Positions 30,098 to 40,814 of a stretch of 64,000 nucleotides of DNA are shown here, piece by piece (position 1 is the stretch's first letter; every line of letters starts with the position of its first letter). The DNA comes from Marinomonas ushuaiensis DSM 15871 (lineage in GTDB: Bacteria > Pseudomonadota > Gammaproteobacteria > Pseudomonadales > Marinomonadaceae). Where the stretch lies: contig NZ_JAMB01000009.1 of NCBI RefSeq assembly GCF_000521805.1, positions 97,609-161,608 on the forward strand, in the 5' to 3' direction. The position numbers were made by a program, and so were the translations under genes. The notes beneath the pieces were generated by a model. It saw only the letters and a list, made by a program, of their open reading frames with translations, ran no database searches and had not been told where the DNA came from.

Positions 30098-31857
30098 GTA
30101 TTGAAAATAGTGTTCACAGCCCAGGAAAATGGCGCTTTAGATTTGTATATGGAATGGCCTTGGTGCTGTTCCTAGTTGCTGGCGGCCGTCTTTTTTATCT
30201 GACGGTTGTCGATAAGGCATTTCTAAAAAACCAAGGTGAGATTCGGGCGGTTAGAACTGAGTCTATTCCTGCTACGCGTGGAATGATTTTAGATCGTCGT
30301 GGTGAACCCTTGGCAGTCAGTACGACCACTTGGACGATTGTTGCAAATCCTAAAGCTCTGTGGAAAATGAAATCCGATCCGGCATTAAATTTAGGTCCTG
30401 AACAGGAAATTAAACGACTTGCGGAAGTTATGGGTGTTGGTCGTGCGTGGTTGCAAGAGAAATTCGAGTCAAATAAAAATCGCTCTTTTATGTATTTAAA
30501 GCGACAGATATCACCTAATGAAGCCGATGCTATTATGGCGGAGCGAATTGTCGGGGTTATTAAGACTAAAGAATATAAGCGTTTTTATCCTGCTGGTGAA
30601 GTGGCATCTCATGTTGTTGGTTTTACCAATATAGATGATAAAGGGCAGGAGGGTATAGAGCTGGCATATGATCAAGCGTTAGAGGGTGAGCCGGGTCGAC
30701 GTAGTTATCTAAAAGATCTTTCTGGGAATATTATTCATAGTGTTGGTGTCGCTGAAACCGAGCGGCCAGGTGAGAATATAGAGTTAAGTATTGATCTTAG
30801 GTTGCAGTATTTAGCTTATCGTGAGCTTAAAGCGGCTGTGAATGAGCATAGAGCAACTTCTGCTTCTGCGGTTATTTTGGATGTTAAAACGGGTGAGATT
30901 TTAGCGATGGTGAACCAGCCATCTTATAACCCAAATGATCGTTCTAAATTGGAGTATGAAGAGCTTCGTAATCGAGCGGTAATTGATTTGTTTGAGCCAG
31001 GTTCAACGATGAAGCCGTTTACAATTTCTGCTGCGCTTATGTCAGGTCAGTATACAACGGAGACAACTATCAATACGTCTCCGGGGTACTTGCGCTTTGG
31101 GCGTTTTACAATTCGTGATGCGGCAAATTATGGTGACATGAATTTTGAGAGGCTATTAATTAAGTCGAGTAATGTTGGTGCATCAAAAATTGCTTTATCT
31201 CTCCCCCAAGATGCTATTTGGAATATGGATTATGAGCTTGGTATAGGTTCGCCAGTGGGAATAGGTTTTCCTGGTGAAGCATCTGGTGTTTTGCCGTCTC
31301 ATCCTAAATGGCATCCATCAGAAATTGCTACATTATCTTATGGATATGGCTTATCAGTTTCGACATTGCAATTGGCTCAGGCCTATATGACGTTAGCTAA
31401 TGATGGTTATCGAGTCCCTGTAACTATTTTTAAACAAGATGCTCCAGCTGATGGTAAACAGGTTATTTCACGAGAAGTTGCAAAAGACGTTGTTAAAATG
31501 ATGGAGTCAGTTGTTCAGAAAGGCTCTGGTAAAGCGGCAAAAATTCCAGGTTACCGAGTGGCTGGGAAAACAGGTACAGTGCATAAAGTCGGTTCGAAGG
31601 GTTATGAATACGATCAATATATTGCTTTGTTTGCGGGTGTTGCGCCTGCGTCCAACCCTAGGTTAGCCATGGTCGTAATGGTTAATGATCCTAAAGGGCG
31701 TGAATATTATGGTGGTGAGGTTGCTGCTCCTGTATTTTCTCGTGTGATGGAGGGTGCTTTGACGACGCTGAATATTTATCCAGACTTACCTGAAGGGCTT
31801 AGAGAAGTTCGTTTAGAGCCTAAGAAAACGCCTTTGCAAGTGGTTCAAGGTGGATAG
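30094..31857 (+). CDS. ftsI: Septal peptidoglycan transpeptidase FtsI (PBP3)
   Basis: FtsI crosslinks peptidoglycan at the septum together with FtsW. It has a short cytoplasmic tail, one membrane segment (about 15-37), an N-terminal pedestal domain with RGMILDRRGEPLA, and the penicillin-binding domain with active-site Ser304-x-x-Lys307, Ser358-Ser359-Asn360 and Lys492-Thr493-Gly494. The ATG overlaps the ftsL stop. The stop abuts murE without a gap. The protein is a predicted target of beta-lactams that bind PBP3. Confidence 0.97.
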   Translation: MSIENSVHSPGKWRFRFVYGMALVLFLVAGGRLFYLTVVDKAFLKNQGEIRAVRTESIPATRGMILDRRGEPLAVSTTTWTIVANPKALWKMKSDPALNLGPEQEIKRLAEVMGVGRAWLQEKFESNKNRSFMYLKRQISPNEADAIMAERIVGVIKTKEYKRFYPAGEVASHVVGFTNIDDKGQEGIELAYDQALEGEPGRRSYLKDLSGNIIHSVGVAETERPGENIELSIDLRLQYLAYRELKAAVNEHRATSASAVILDVKTGEILAMVNQPSYNPNDRSKLEYEELRNRAVIDLFEPGSTMKPFTISAALMSGQYTTETTINTSPGYLRFGRFTIRDAANYGDMNFERLLIKSSNVGASKIALSLPQDAIWNMDYELGIGSPVGIGFPGEASGVLPSHPKWHPSEIATLSYGYGLSVSTLQLAQAYMTLANDGYRVPVTIFKQDAPADGKQVISREVAKDVVKMMESVVQKGSGKAAKIPGYRVAGKTGTVHKVGSKGYEYDQYIALFAGVAPASNPRLAMVVMVNDPKGREYYGGEVAAPVFSRVMEGALTTLNIYPDLPEGLREVRLEPKKTPLQVVQGG

Positions 31858-33342
31858 ATGGAGCAGTCAGGTTTTCATCAGTTAACACATGCTCAACTGC
31901 TTAATTTAGCGAATTGTCCTTCCAAGGATGGTTCGCTTTCCCGTATCTATACTCATTTGGAAGTTGATAGTCGTAAGGTAGATGAGCAAACGGTTTTTTT
32001 TGCTTTGCCTGGTGTTACTTCTAATGGCTGGGATTACTTAGATAAAGTTGCGGACTTAGGTTGTAGTGTTGCGGTTGTTCCTTCTTATTTAGATCTTCAG
32101 CACAATAAGCTTGAACTCATTTCTGTCGCTGATCCTGTGAAACTATTGGTTACTTGTCTTCATCGCTTTTTTGGTCATATGCCGAAAAACATGATTGCTG
32201 TAACAGGAACAAATGGTAAGTCTTCAATTTGTTATTATATAGCTCAACTTGCTCAATCTATTGGGTTGCGTAGTGGTTTGGTTGGAACCTTTGGTGTTGG
32301 TCCTTTGGGTAATTTGTCCGAAGCGAAACAAACGACACCGGATATTTTGTCGTTACATCTTACTTTGATGGAAATGGCTAAGTCTGGAGTGGATTTAGTC
32401 GCTTTTGAGGCTTCTTCTCATGCGCTCGATCAAGGGCGTATTGAGGGTGTACCTTTTCAAACGGCTGTTTTCTCAAATTTAACCCGTGATCATCTTGATT
32501 ATCATGGGGATATGGCCTCATACGCATTAGCAAAGCAGCGATTGTTTTCCTTTCCAGGTGTGTCTCATTCTGTTTTTTGTATGGACGATGAGTATGCTCC
32601 TTTCATGGCTGAAGCGGTTGGAAATTCTGATTGTTATTACTATAGTGAACAAAATTCACTCGCTGATTTTTACGTTAAAGATTTATCTTTTGCACCTTCC
32701 GGTTGTCATTTTGTCTTGTGTCACCCAGAGGGAGAAAGCCGTATTCGATTACCACTGCTTGGACGGTTTAATGTTCAGAACGCATTGGCTGCGTTGGCGA
32801 GCCTTTGGTATGAGGTGAAGAGTAAAGAAGCACTTATAAAAGGCTTGTCTTCTTTGTGTGGTGCGCCTGGGCGAATGGATAAAGTAGAAAGAAATAATGC
32901 CCCATTGGTTGTTGTTGATTTTGCGCACACATCAGATGCATTAAAGGTGGCTCTGCAGGCATTGAAAGTGCATTCAAATGGTAAGCTTATTTGTGTTTTC
33001 GGATGTGGCGGTGATAGAGATAGAGGGAAGCGCCCACTGATGATGGACGCTGCTTTGTCTAACGCTGATTATGTTTGGTTAACTTCTGATAACCCTCGTA
33101 CTGAATCAGTAGGTCAAATTTTTTCTGATGTTTTGATTGATACGCCTCCGAATAACGAGCTATTTCGTTTTGAGCCAGATCGTCGTGTTGCCATACAGAA
33201 GGCTGTGTTGTCTGCCAATCAGGGTGATGTTGTTCTCATTGCAGGTAAAGGTCATGAAAATTATCAAGATATTCAAGGTGTTAAATATCACTTTGATGAT
33301 AAGGAAGAGGCGCAAAAAGCGTTAAAAATGTATGTTAATTAA
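31858..33342 (+). CDS. murE: UDP-MurNAc-L-Ala-D-Glu:meso-diaminopimelate ligase
   Basis: MurE adds the third residue of the peptidoglycan stem peptide. The ATP loop TGTNGKSS is at 116-123. DNPR in TSDNPRTESV is the motif linked to meso-diaminopimelate rather than lysine, in keeping with a Gram-negative wall. The length of 494 is typical. It begins directly after ftsI and its end overlaps murF by 11 bases. Confidence 0.97.
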   Translation: MEQSGFHQLTHAQLLNLANCPSKDGSLSRIYTHLEVDSRKVDEQTVFFALPGVTSNGWDYLDKVADLGCSVAVVPSYLDLQHNKLELISVADPVKLLVTCLHRFFGHMPKNMIAVTGTNGKSSICYYIAQLAQSIGLRSGLVGTFGVGPLGNLSEAKQTTPDILSLHLTLMEMAKSGVDLVAFEASSHALDQGRIEGVPFQTAVFSNLTRDHLDYHGDMASYALAKQRLFSFPGVSHSVFCMDDEYAPFMAEAVGNSDCYYYSEQNSLADFYVKDLSFAPSGCHFVLCHPEGESRIRLPLLGRFNVQNALAALASLWYEVKSKEALIKGLSSLCGAPGRMDKVERNNAPLVVVDFAHTSDALKVALQALKVHSNGKLICVFGCGGDRDRGKRPLMMDAALSNADYVWLTSDNPRTESVGQIFSDVLIDTPPNNELFRFEPDRRVAIQKAVLSANQGDVVLIAGKGHENYQDIQGVKYHFDDKEEAQKALKMYVN

Positions 33343-34678
33343 ACTTACGCTTTCTGAAATAGCAAGAGCCTGTGAAGGTGAGCTAATTGGACCTGATCAA
33401 GAAATTGATACTGTGGTGACTGATACTCGTCAAGTATCAGCCGGTTGCCTATTTGTTGCTTTAAAAGGAGAGCGTTTTGATGGCCATGATTATGCTATTT
33501 CAGCTATGGATTCGGGCGCTGTTGGTGTTGTTTCTGACCGTGATATAGATGTGATTTCATATGTAAAAGTGTCAGATACAACATTGGCTTATGGTTGCAT
33601 TGCTCGTTTGATACGAAATGCTTTTGCAGGTCCTGTTGTCTGCATAACAGGCAGTAATGGTAAAACAACAGTAAAAGACTGGCTGTCTCAATCGCTTTCT
33701 GGCAAAAATGTGTTAAAAACGCACGCAAATTTAAACAACCAAATTGGTTTGCCGCAAACCTTGCTCGAATTAGATGATCAACATGAAATAGCTGTTATTG
33801 AAGCTGGAACAAGTGTTCCGGGTGAGATTGAGCGATTGGCTAACATTGTTTCTCCTGATGTGGTTGTATTGACCAATGCGAGTGGTAGCCATTTTGAAGG
33901 CTTTGGTAATCTTGAAGGTATTGCTCGTGAAAAAGGTTGTTTAATTTCAGGTGCAGAACCTGATGCGATTGTTATTTTAAATTCGGACGATCCGTTTTTT
34001 GATTATTGGTGTGGTTTAGCTCATGGCCGCCAGACTCTTTCTTTTGGTTTTACGAATGCAGCAGATTTATACGTTGATGATGTCGTTTTGAGCGCAGAAT
34101 CCAGTACGGTAACCTTGAAATATCGGGGGGAATCTATTTCTGCTGTTGTTGCTGGAGCGGGTAAACATACCGTTGCAAACGGCATGGCGGTTGTTCTTGC
34201 AATGGTTGCAGTTGGTGTACGTTTTTCTAGTGCGGTTAAAGCGTTGATGTCTCCAATTTTGGTTTCGGGCCGATTGGAGCGACTAAGAACAAAAAATGAA
34301 GCTCTATTAATTAATGATTGTTACAATGCGAGCCCAACTTCTGTCGAAGCGGCAATTGATGTGCTTGCAATTCAGCCTGTAGAGAAAACATGGCTGATTT
34401 TAGGGGCGTTAGGTGAGCTTGGCGAGCAGGAAGGAAGTATTCATCAAGCGTTAGGGATCTACGCTAAGAAAAAAGGAATTTCTTGTTTAGTTTGTGTTGG
34501 TCCTGTGGCCAGCATTGCTGGTATTTCTTTTAGAAGTGGCGGTGGTCATGCAATATTTTGTGATACACATGAAGAGGCGGCAGCCGTTGTTTGCACGCTC
34601 GATAAAAGGCATGCCATTTTAGTAAAGGGTTCTCGCTCAGCTAAAATGGAAAATGTCATTGAAGCATTAATAAAATAG
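33332..34678 (+). CDS. murF: UDP-MurNAc-tripeptide:D-Ala-D-Ala ligase
   Basis: MurF attaches D-Ala-D-Ala to the stem tripeptide, completing the pentapeptide. The Mur ligase ATP loop [13 protein letters not shown] is at about 107-119, with the central-domain [13 protein letters not shown] and C-terminal [13 protein letters not shown]. The start at 33332 lies within the murE end in another frame. It is 14 bases before mraY. Confidence 0.96.
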   Translation: MLIKLTLSEIARACEGELIGPDQEIDTVVTDTRQVSAGCLFVALKGERFDGHDYAISAMDSGAVGVVSDRDIDVISYVKVSDTTLAYGCIARLIRNAFAGPVVCITGSNGKTTVKDWLSQSLSGKNVLKTHANLNNQIGLPQTLLELDDQHEIAVIEAGTSVPGEIERLANIVSPDVVVLTNASGSHFEGFGNLEGIAREKGCLISGAEPDAIVILNSDDPFFDYWCGLAHGRQTLSFGFTNAADLYVDDVVLSAESSTVTLKYRGESISAVVAGAGKHTVANGMAVVLAMVAVGVRFSSAVKALMSPILVSGRLERLRTKNEALLINDCYNASPTSVEAAIDVLAIQPVEKTWLILGALGELGEQEGSIHQALGIYAKKKGISCLVCVGPVASIAGISFRSGGGHAIFCDTHEEAAAVVCTLDKRHAILVKGSRSAKMENVIEALIK

Positions 34679-34692
34679 GATGTTCTTTACCA

Positions 34693-35775
34693 ATGTTACT
34701 TCTGCTAACGGCTTATTTAAGTAAGTATTATACGTTTTTTACAGTATTCGATTACTTGTCTCTTCGTGCCATTTTAGGTGTTCTTACTGCCTTGGCAATT
34801 TCGCTTTTGATTGGTAATAAAGTCATTGTTTTATTGCAGCGCCTACAGATCGGTCAGGCGATTCGTGATGATGGCCCTCAGAGCCATTTATCTAAAGCGG
34901 GTACGCCAACAATGGGTGGCGCTCTGATTATTTTTTCTATTACTGTTAGTACTCTGTTATGGGGCGATTTGAGCAATAAATATGTTTGGGTTGTTCTTTT
35001 GGTTATGTTGGCATTTGGTATTGTCGGTTGGGTTGATGACTATCGAAAAGTTGTTGAGAAGAACCCACGAGGACTTCCAGCAAAATGGAAATATTTTTGG
35101 CAGAGTGTTTTTGGCCTAATCGCCGCTTTCTATTTGTATTACACGGCAAGTACGCCACAAGAAACTGCTTTGATTATTCCTTTGTTTAAAGATGTCGCTA
35201 TTCCATTGGGTGTGTTTTTTGTTGTTCTGACCTATTTTGTTATTGTTGGGACAAGTAATGCCGTGAATTTGACTGATGGGCTTGATGGGTTGGCTATTTT
35301 ACCTACGGTTTTGGTTGGTGGGGCATTAGGCGTATTTGCTTATTTAACGGGGAATGTGCGATTCGCTGATTATCTTTTGATTCCTTATATTCAAGGCTCT
35401 GGTGAATTGATTGTTTTCTGCGCAGCTTTGGCCGGTGCCGGATTGGGGTTTTTATGGTTTAACACGTATCCAGCACAAATATTCATGGGTGATGTCGGGT
35501 CTTTGGCTTTGGGTGCCGCTTTAGGTGTGATCGCTGTTATTGTTCGTCAGGAATTGGTGTTGTTTATCATGGGGGGCATTTTTGTAATGGAAACTGTGTC
35601 TGTGATTTTGCAGGTTGCCTCTTATAAGTTGACAAAAAGGCGAATATTTAGAATGGCACCTATCCATCATCATTTTGAGTTGAAAGGCTGGGCGGAACCA
35701 AAAGTTATTGTTCGTTTTTGGATCATTACAGTTTGTCTTGTCTTGGTAGGTTTTGCTACTTTAAAAGTACGCTAG
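34693..35775 (+). CDS. mraY: Phospho-MurNAc-pentapeptide translocase
   Basis: MraY transfers phospho-MurNAc-pentapeptide to undecaprenyl phosphate, forming lipid I in the inner membrane. About ten membrane segments are visible. The active-site parts are [10 protein letters not shown] (Asp pair), [27 protein letters not shown] and [11 protein letters not shown]. With 360 residues, it matches the E. coli length. Confidence 0.97.
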   Translation: MLLLLTAYLSKYYTFFTVFDYLSLRAILGVLTALAISLLIGNKVIVLLQRLQIGQAIRDDGPQSHLSKAGTPTMGGALIIFSITVSTLLWGDLSNKYVWVVLLVMLAFGIVGWVDDYRKVVEKNPRGLPAKWKYFWQSVFGLIAAFYLYYTASTPQETALIIPLFKDVAIPLGVFFVVLTYFVIVGTSNAVNLTDGLDGLAILPTVLVGGALGVFAYLTGNVRFADYLLIPYIQGSGELIVFCAALAGAGLGFLWFNTYPAQIFMGDVGSLALGAALGVIAVIVRQELVLFIMGGIFVMETVSVILQVASYKLTKRRIFRMAPIHHHFELKGWAEPKVIVRFWIITVCLVLVGFATLKVR

Positions 35776-35785
35776 GAGTTTTTGC

Positions 35786-37135
35786 ATGTCGTTGATCGGG
35801 TCAGATCGGGTTAGAGCCGTTGTAGGCTTGGGGGCGACAGGTTTGTCTTGCGTACGCTTTTTAGCCAGTAAAGGTATTGAGTTTTACGTTGTGGATTCCC
35901 GTGATAACCCTCCGGGATTAGAGCAAGCGAAGGCTTTATGTCCTGAACGTCGTATTTTTACTGGTGACTTGTCAGTACTTGAAACGCTGGGAGTTTCTGA
36001 GCTTTATGTTAGCCCAGGTGTTGCTTTGAAAACGCCCGTTTTGGCTAAATTAGCTGAGCGTGGAGTGGCAATGCGAGGGGATATTGATTTATTTTGTGAT
36101 TATGTTGATGCTCCTTTCGTCGCCATCACAGGATCTAATGCTAAAAGTACAGTCACAACACTTGTGGCACTGTTGCTGCGGGCCTGTGGTAAAAATGCTA
36201 AGGCAGGAGGGAATTTAGGTTTGCCTGCTTTGGACTTACTCTCTCCCGATACTGATTTTTATGTGCTCGAATTGTCCAGTTTTCAGCTCGAAACAACGCA
36301 TGCATTAAAAGCCGATTTGGCTTGCCTCCTTAATGTCTCAGAAGATCATATGGATCGCTATGATGATTTTTATGAATATCAACGTGTAAAGCAAAAAGTC
36401 TATCGGGGCTGCAAAGCTGCGGTATGTAATAAACAAGATATATTAACAGCTCCGCTTTTGGCTGAATCAACCCCAGTTCGTGCTTTCACGACGAAAAGTC
36501 CTGACTTAAAAGAGTTTGGTATGTTAAAAAACGGTGATGGTGCGTGGCTTTGCCGTGGTGTTGAGCGTCTTTACCATACTTCTCAAATTGCGCTGAAAGG
36601 CTCTCATAATCATGCCAATGTATTGGCTTCATTAGCTATGCTTGAGTTACTTGGTATTGACCTTATGTCAGATGGTATTGCTAAAGTCCTTGGTGAGTTT
36701 TGTGGTTTGGCGCACCGATGTGAAACGGTTCGAACTCTTCGCAACGTTACCTTTATTAATGACTCAAAAGGTACGAATGTTGGTGCGACATTGGCGGCTC
36801 TTCAAGGGCTTGGTTCTTTAGCAAAGAAAAATATTTTGCTAATTGCCGGTGGTGAAGGAAAGGGGGCTGATTTTAGCGCTTTAACTAAGCCTGTATCTGA
36901 TTTTGTTCGTATCGTTTATTTGTTTGGTAAAGATGCAGATCGTATCGCAGAGATTCTACCTGTTAATACTCAAGTAAAACGATTTTCTTCGCTCGATGAT
37001 ATTGTATTGAGCGCTTCGCAAGAGGCAAAAGAAAACGACATTGTTTTATTCTCGCCTGCTTGTGCCAGTCTTGATATGTATAAAAATTATGAAGTACGTG
37101 GCGAGCATTTTGCTCGACTGGTTTCAGAACTATGA
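35786..37135 (+). CDS. murD: UDP-MurNAc-L-Ala:D-Glu ligase
   Basis: MurD adds D-glutamate to UDP-MurNAc-L-Ala. It has an N-terminal Rossmann-type domain (GLGATGLSCVRF), the ATP loop ITGSNAKSTVTTL at about 113-125, and FINDSKGTNVGATLAAL in the last domain. The loop has Ala where E. coli has Gly before the lysine; I recall the same form in Pseudomonas. The stop overlaps the ftsW ATG. Confidence 0.96.
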   Translation: MSLIGSDRVRAVVGLGATGLSCVRFLASKGIEFYVVDSRDNPPGLEQAKALCPERRIFTGDLSVLETLGVSELYVSPGVALKTPVLAKLAERGVAMRGDIDLFCDYVDAPFVAITGSNAKSTVTTLVALLLRACGKNAKAGGNLGLPALDLLSPDTDFYVLELSSFQLETTHALKADLACLLNVSEDHMDRYDDFYEYQRVKQKVYRGCKAAVCNKQDILTAPLLAESTPVRAFTTKSPDLKEFGMLKNGDGAWLCRGVERLYHTSQIALKGSHNHANVLASLAMLELLGIDLMSDGIAKVLGEFCGLAHRCETVRTLRNVTFINDSKGTNVGATLAALQGLGSLAKKNILLIAGGEGKGADFSALTKPVSDFVRIVYLFGKDADRIAEILPVNTQVKRFSSLDDIVLSASQEAKENDIVLFSPACASLDMYKNYEVRGEHFARLVSEL

Positions 37136-38325
37136 CTTGGTTGAAAGTGTTTGATCGCGTTTCTCTTCGTGAATTTATTCAAGTCGACTCTATTTTTATG
37201 GCGTCTGTGATTTCTATTCTCGCGTTGGGTTTAGTCATGGTATCTAGCGCATCAATATCAATTTCAGAAAATATTCATGGGCACCCTTATTTTTTTATGG
37301 GGCGACAAGGCTTATATCTGATATTAGGATTGATTTTTGGTTGGCTTTTACTTCTTTTGCCAACAAGTCAATTACAGAAGTGGGGCATCCTGATGATGGG
37401 GTTGTCTTTGGTTTTGCTTATTTTAGTGTTGGTACCTGGTATTGGTAAAAGTGTAAACGGTAGTCGCCGTTGGATTAATTTAGTGGTGTTTAATTTGCAG
37501 GCATCTGAAGTCGCCAAAGTGTGTATGGTGGTTTATGTTTCCGGTTATTTGGTGCGAAGAGCGGATCGAGTAAGAGCTGGTTGGGCGGGCTTTATTCTGC
37601 CTCTTAGTCTTTGTAGTATTTTTCTTCTGTTTTTATTGTTTGAGCCAGATTTCGGTGCTTCTGTTGTTTTGCTTGGTACTGTGATGGTGTTGTTGTTTTT
37701 AGGTGGTGCTCCTTTATACCAATTTTTACTCTTGATGATGGCTGCTGTGGCTATGTTAGGTGTTGTTGCTATTTCAGAGAGCTATCGCTTAAAGCGATTG
37801 ATGAATTTTATTGATCCATGGGCTGATCCTTTTAATGAAGGCTATCAATTAAGTCAGGCGCTTATCGCATATGGGCGTGGCGAGTGGTTTGGTCTTGGTT
37901 TGGGGAACAGTGTTCAGAAGCTCTCTTATTTGCCTGAAGCGCATACAGATTTTGTGTTCTCCATTTGGGTGGAGGAAACGGGTATGTTTGGTGGCTTGCT
38001 GTTGATTTTCTTGTTTGCCGTTATGATTGGTCGAGCGTTTAAAATTGGGCGTAGAGCCATGGATTTGGCTCGACCTTTTGCTGCGTATATGTGCTTCGGT
38101 TTTTCCATTTTAATTTTAGCGCAAGTTATTATTAATATAGGTGTAAATACAGGTTTTCTGCCAACGAAAGGACTTACTTTGCCATTGATTAGTTATGGCG
38201 GTAGTAGTCTGATTGTAACCTTAGGTAGCTTGTTTGTGATCATGCGTGTTGACGTTGAGAATCGACGCGCTGAAAAAAGCTATCGTGCTGATAAGTTAAG
38301 TGACGTGGAAGGGGTGCTTGTATGA
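37132..38325 (+). CDS. ftsW: Septal peptidoglycan glycosyltransferase FtsW (SEDS family)
   Basis: FtsW polymerises lipid II at the septum with FtsI. The 397-residue polytopic protein has SEDS signatures: NGSRRWINL, FEPDFGASVVLLGTV, the extracellular loop WADPFNEGYQLSQALIAYGRGEWFGLGLGNS, LPEAHTDFVFS and GLTLPLISYGGSS. Overlaps of four bases join it to both murD and murG. Confidence 0.96.
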   Translation: MTWLKVFDRVSLREFIQVDSIFMASVISILALGLVMVSSASISISENIHGHPYFFMGRQGLYLILGLIFGWLLLLLPTSQLQKWGILMMGLSLVLLILVLVPGIGKSVNGSRRWINLVVFNLQASEVAKVCMVVYVSGYLVRRADRVRAGWAGFILPLSLCSIFLLFLLFEPDFGASVVLLGTVMVLLFLGGAPLYQFLLLMMAAVAMLGVVAISESYRLKRLMNFIDPWADPFNEGYQLSQALIAYGRGEWFGLGLGNSVQKLSYLPEAHTDFVFSIWVEETGMFGGLLLIFLFAVMIGRAFKIGRRAMDLARPFAAYMCFGFSILILAQVIINIGVNTGFLPTKGLTLPLISYGGSSLIVTLGSLFVIMRVDVENRRAEKSYRADKLSDVEGVLV

Positions 38326-39395
38326 GCGATGTAAAAAAAATCGTCATAATGGCTGGAGGAACTGGCGGTCATATTTATCCGGCTTTAGCGTGTGCTCATA
38401 ACTTTAAAGAAAAGGGATTGGATGTTCAGTGGTTAGGATCTAAAGGAGGGATGGAAGAATCTCTTGTTCCTGAACATGATATTCCTTTGCGCTCTTTGTC
38501 TATTAAAGGTGTAAGAGGAAAAGGAGTTTTGGGTTTGTTTGCTGCACCTTTTAGAATCTTGCATGCGATTGGTCAAGCTATTGCTGTTTTGCAAAAGAGT
38601 AAACCTGATGTTGTTTTGGGTATGGGCGGTTTTGTTGCTGGACCTGGTGGCGTAGCGGCTCGTATTTTAGGTATTCCTTTGGTCATTCACGAACAAAATG
38701 CGATCGCTGGTACAACCAATAAGCTGCTTGCTAAAATTGCCAGCCTTAGGTTGCAGGCTTTCGATGGTGCGCTTCCTAATGGCGTTAGTGTGGGTAATCC
38801 TATTAGAAGTAATATTTTAAATCAGTCGATTCGCCCATTGAGAGAGGGTTCTGCACGACCGTTACGTTTGTTGGTTGTGGGAGGCAGTTTGGGTGCCAAG
38901 GCAATCAATGATGTTGTGCCTCAGGTTTTGGTTAATTGGCCTTTTTCTCAGCGTTTGGATGTTTGGCATCAAACCGGTAAGCGAAACCTTGATGAGGTTT
39001 CTGAGTTGTATAAAAATGCGGGAGTTGAGGCCCGTGTTGAGCCTTATCTAGATAATATGGATCAAGCTTATTATTGGGCCGACATTGTATTGTGTCGTTC
39101 TGGTGCGATGACGGTAAGTGAATTGGCTGTTGCTGGATTGCCTTCTATTTTGATTCCATATCCTCATGCAATAGATGATCATCAAACAGCCAATGCGCAT
39201 TATTTAGAAAAAGTGGGTGCGGCATATTTACTTCCACAACCAGAATTAACATATGAGAAAATTATTACTTTGCTTTCAGGCTTAATTGAAAGTGAAAATG
39301 CATTATTAAAAATGGGTGCGCAGGCGAAAAGTGTTGCTCACCCAACTGCTACGCAAGACGTCGTTGCACATTGTTTAAGGTTAATAAAATCATGA
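38322..39395 (+). CDS. murG: UDP-GlcNAc:lipid I N-acetylglucosaminyltransferase
   Basis: MurG makes lipid II on the inner face of the membrane. The GT-B fold is marked by [12 protein letters not shown] (about 12-23), [39 protein letters not shown] and the donor site [25 protein letters not shown]. With 357 residues, the length is normal. It starts and ends in ATGA overlaps with ftsW and murC. Confidence 0.97.
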   Translation: MSDVKKIVIMAGGTGGHIYPALACAHNFKEKGLDVQWLGSKGGMEESLVPEHDIPLRSLSIKGVRGKGVLGLFAAPFRILHAIGQAIAVLQKSKPDVVLGMGGFVAGPGGVAARILGIPLVIHEQNAIAGTTNKLLAKIASLRLQAFDGALPNGVSVGNPIRSNILNQSIRPLREGSARPLRLLVVGGSLGAKAINDVVPQVLVNWPFSQRLDVWHQTGKRNLDEVSELYKNAGVEARVEPYLDNMDQAYYWADIVLCRSGAMTVSELAVAGLPSILIPYPHAIDDHQTANAHYLEKVGAAYLLPQPELTYEKIITLLSGLIESENALLKMGAQAKSVAHPTATQDVVAHCLRLIKS

Positions 39396-40813
39396 TAGAT
39401 AATAAAGTTCAGTACAATATTCCGACTATGCGCCGCATCCAAAATATTCATTTTATTGGTATTGGTGGTGTTGGTATGTGTGGTATTGCTGAGGTCTTGC
39501 ATAATCAAGGGTATCAAGTATCTGGTTCGGATCTTAAGTCATCTTCTGTGACTGAGCGTTTAGAAGAATTGGGTATTAAGGTTTTTATTGGTCATTTAGA
39601 AGAAAATGTCTATGACGCTCATGTCATTGTGGTGTCTACCGCAGTTAACGAAAAAAACCCGGAAATCATTTGGGGTAAAGAGCATCGTATTCCGATTGTT
39701 CGTCGAGCGGAGATGCTTGCTGAGTTGATGCGTTATCGTCACGGTATTGCTGTGGCAGGTACTCATGGTAAAACAACGACGACAAGTTTGATGGCGTCGA
39801 TTTTGGCTGCGACAGGTGAAGCGCCAACTTTCGTGATTGGTGGGCGTTTAACGAGCGCTGGTGCCAATGCTCAGTTAGGAAGCAGCTCTTACCTGGTTGC
39901 AGAAGCGGATGAGAGTGATGCGTCTTTCCTTCATTTGCAGCCACAAACCGTCATAGTGACAAATATTGATGAAGATCACATGGATACCTATGGTGGTGAC
40001 TTTGAGAAAGTGAAACATACTTTTATTGAGTTTATCCATAATTTGCCTTTTTATGGTTTGGCGGTGTTGTGTGTTGATGATGAAAATGTACGAGAAATTT
40101 TGCCATCTTTAAGTCGCCCAGTGTTGACCTATGGTATTGATCAAAAAGCGGATTTTTATGCGACGGATATCCTTCAGACAGGGCGCCATTGTGAATTTCT
40201 AGCGCATCGACCAGAAGGTGAGCCGCTAAAAATTCGTTTGCCAATGCCGGGTCGTCATAATGTTCTTAATGCGCTTTCAACCATTGCTGTTGCAACAGAT
40301 TTGGGGGTGGAAGCAACCGCTATTCAAGCCGGTTTAATGGGGTTTGAAGGTGTCGGGCGTCGCTTCCAGGAACAGAAACCCTTATTACTTTCTAATGGTT
40401 CTGAAGTGATGTTTGTTGATGATTACGGGCATCATCCGAGTGAGGTTTTAGCGACAATAAAAGCGATTCGTGCGGGCTGGCCTGAAAAAAGATTGGTAAT
40501 GGTGTATCAACCGCATCGCTATACTAGGACCCGTGATTTGTATGAAGATTTTGTTCGAGTGTTATCACAGGTTGATGTGCTGCTTTTGTTGGATGTTTAT
40601 GCAGCGGGTGAGGCCTTAATTAACGGCGCTGACAGTCGTTCTTTGTGTGGCAGTATTCGTCAACGAGGTAATGTTGATCCAATTCATGTTGGTAGTGAAG
40701 CTGACCTTCGATCTATTTTAAGTAATGTGTTGCGAGAAGGTGATTTGTTGATCACTCAAGGTGCTGGAGATATTGGTTCCGTGTCTAAAAACTTATCTGC
40801 AAGTGGTATTTAA
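39392..40813 (+). CDS. murC: UDP-MurNAc:L-alanine ligase
   Basis: MurC attaches L-alanine to UDP-MurNAc, the first step of the stem peptide. The N-terminal domain has [16 protein letters not shown], the ATP loop is [13 protein letters not shown] (about 122-134), and [15 protein letters not shown] marks the C-terminal part. I choose the ATG at 39392, which overlaps the murG stop, over a TTG at 39371. murB does not follow here. ddlB starts one base after the stop. Confidence 0.96.
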   Translation: MIDNKVQYNIPTMRRIQNIHFIGIGGVGMCGIAEVLHNQGYQVSGSDLKSSSVTERLEELGIKVFIGHLEENVYDAHVIVVSTAVNEKNPEIIWGKEHRIPIVRRAEMLAELMRYRHGIAVAGTHGKTTTTSLMASILAATGEAPTFVIGGRLTSAGANAQLGSSSYLVAEADESDASFLHLQPQTVIVTNIDEDHMDTYGGDFEKVKHTFIEFIHNLPFYGLAVLCVDDENVREILPSLSRPVLTYGIDQKADFYATDILQTGRHCEFLAHRPEGEPLKIRLPMPGRHNVLNALSTIAVATDLGVEATAIQAGLMGFEGVGRRFQEQKPLLLSNGSEVMFVDDYGHHPSEVLATIKAIRAGWPEKRLVMVYQPHRYTRTRDLYEDFVRVLSQVDVLLLLDVYAAGEALINGADSRSLCGSIRQRGNVDPIHVGSEADLRSILSNVLREGDLLITQGAGDIGSVSKNLSASGI

Positions 40814-40814
40814 A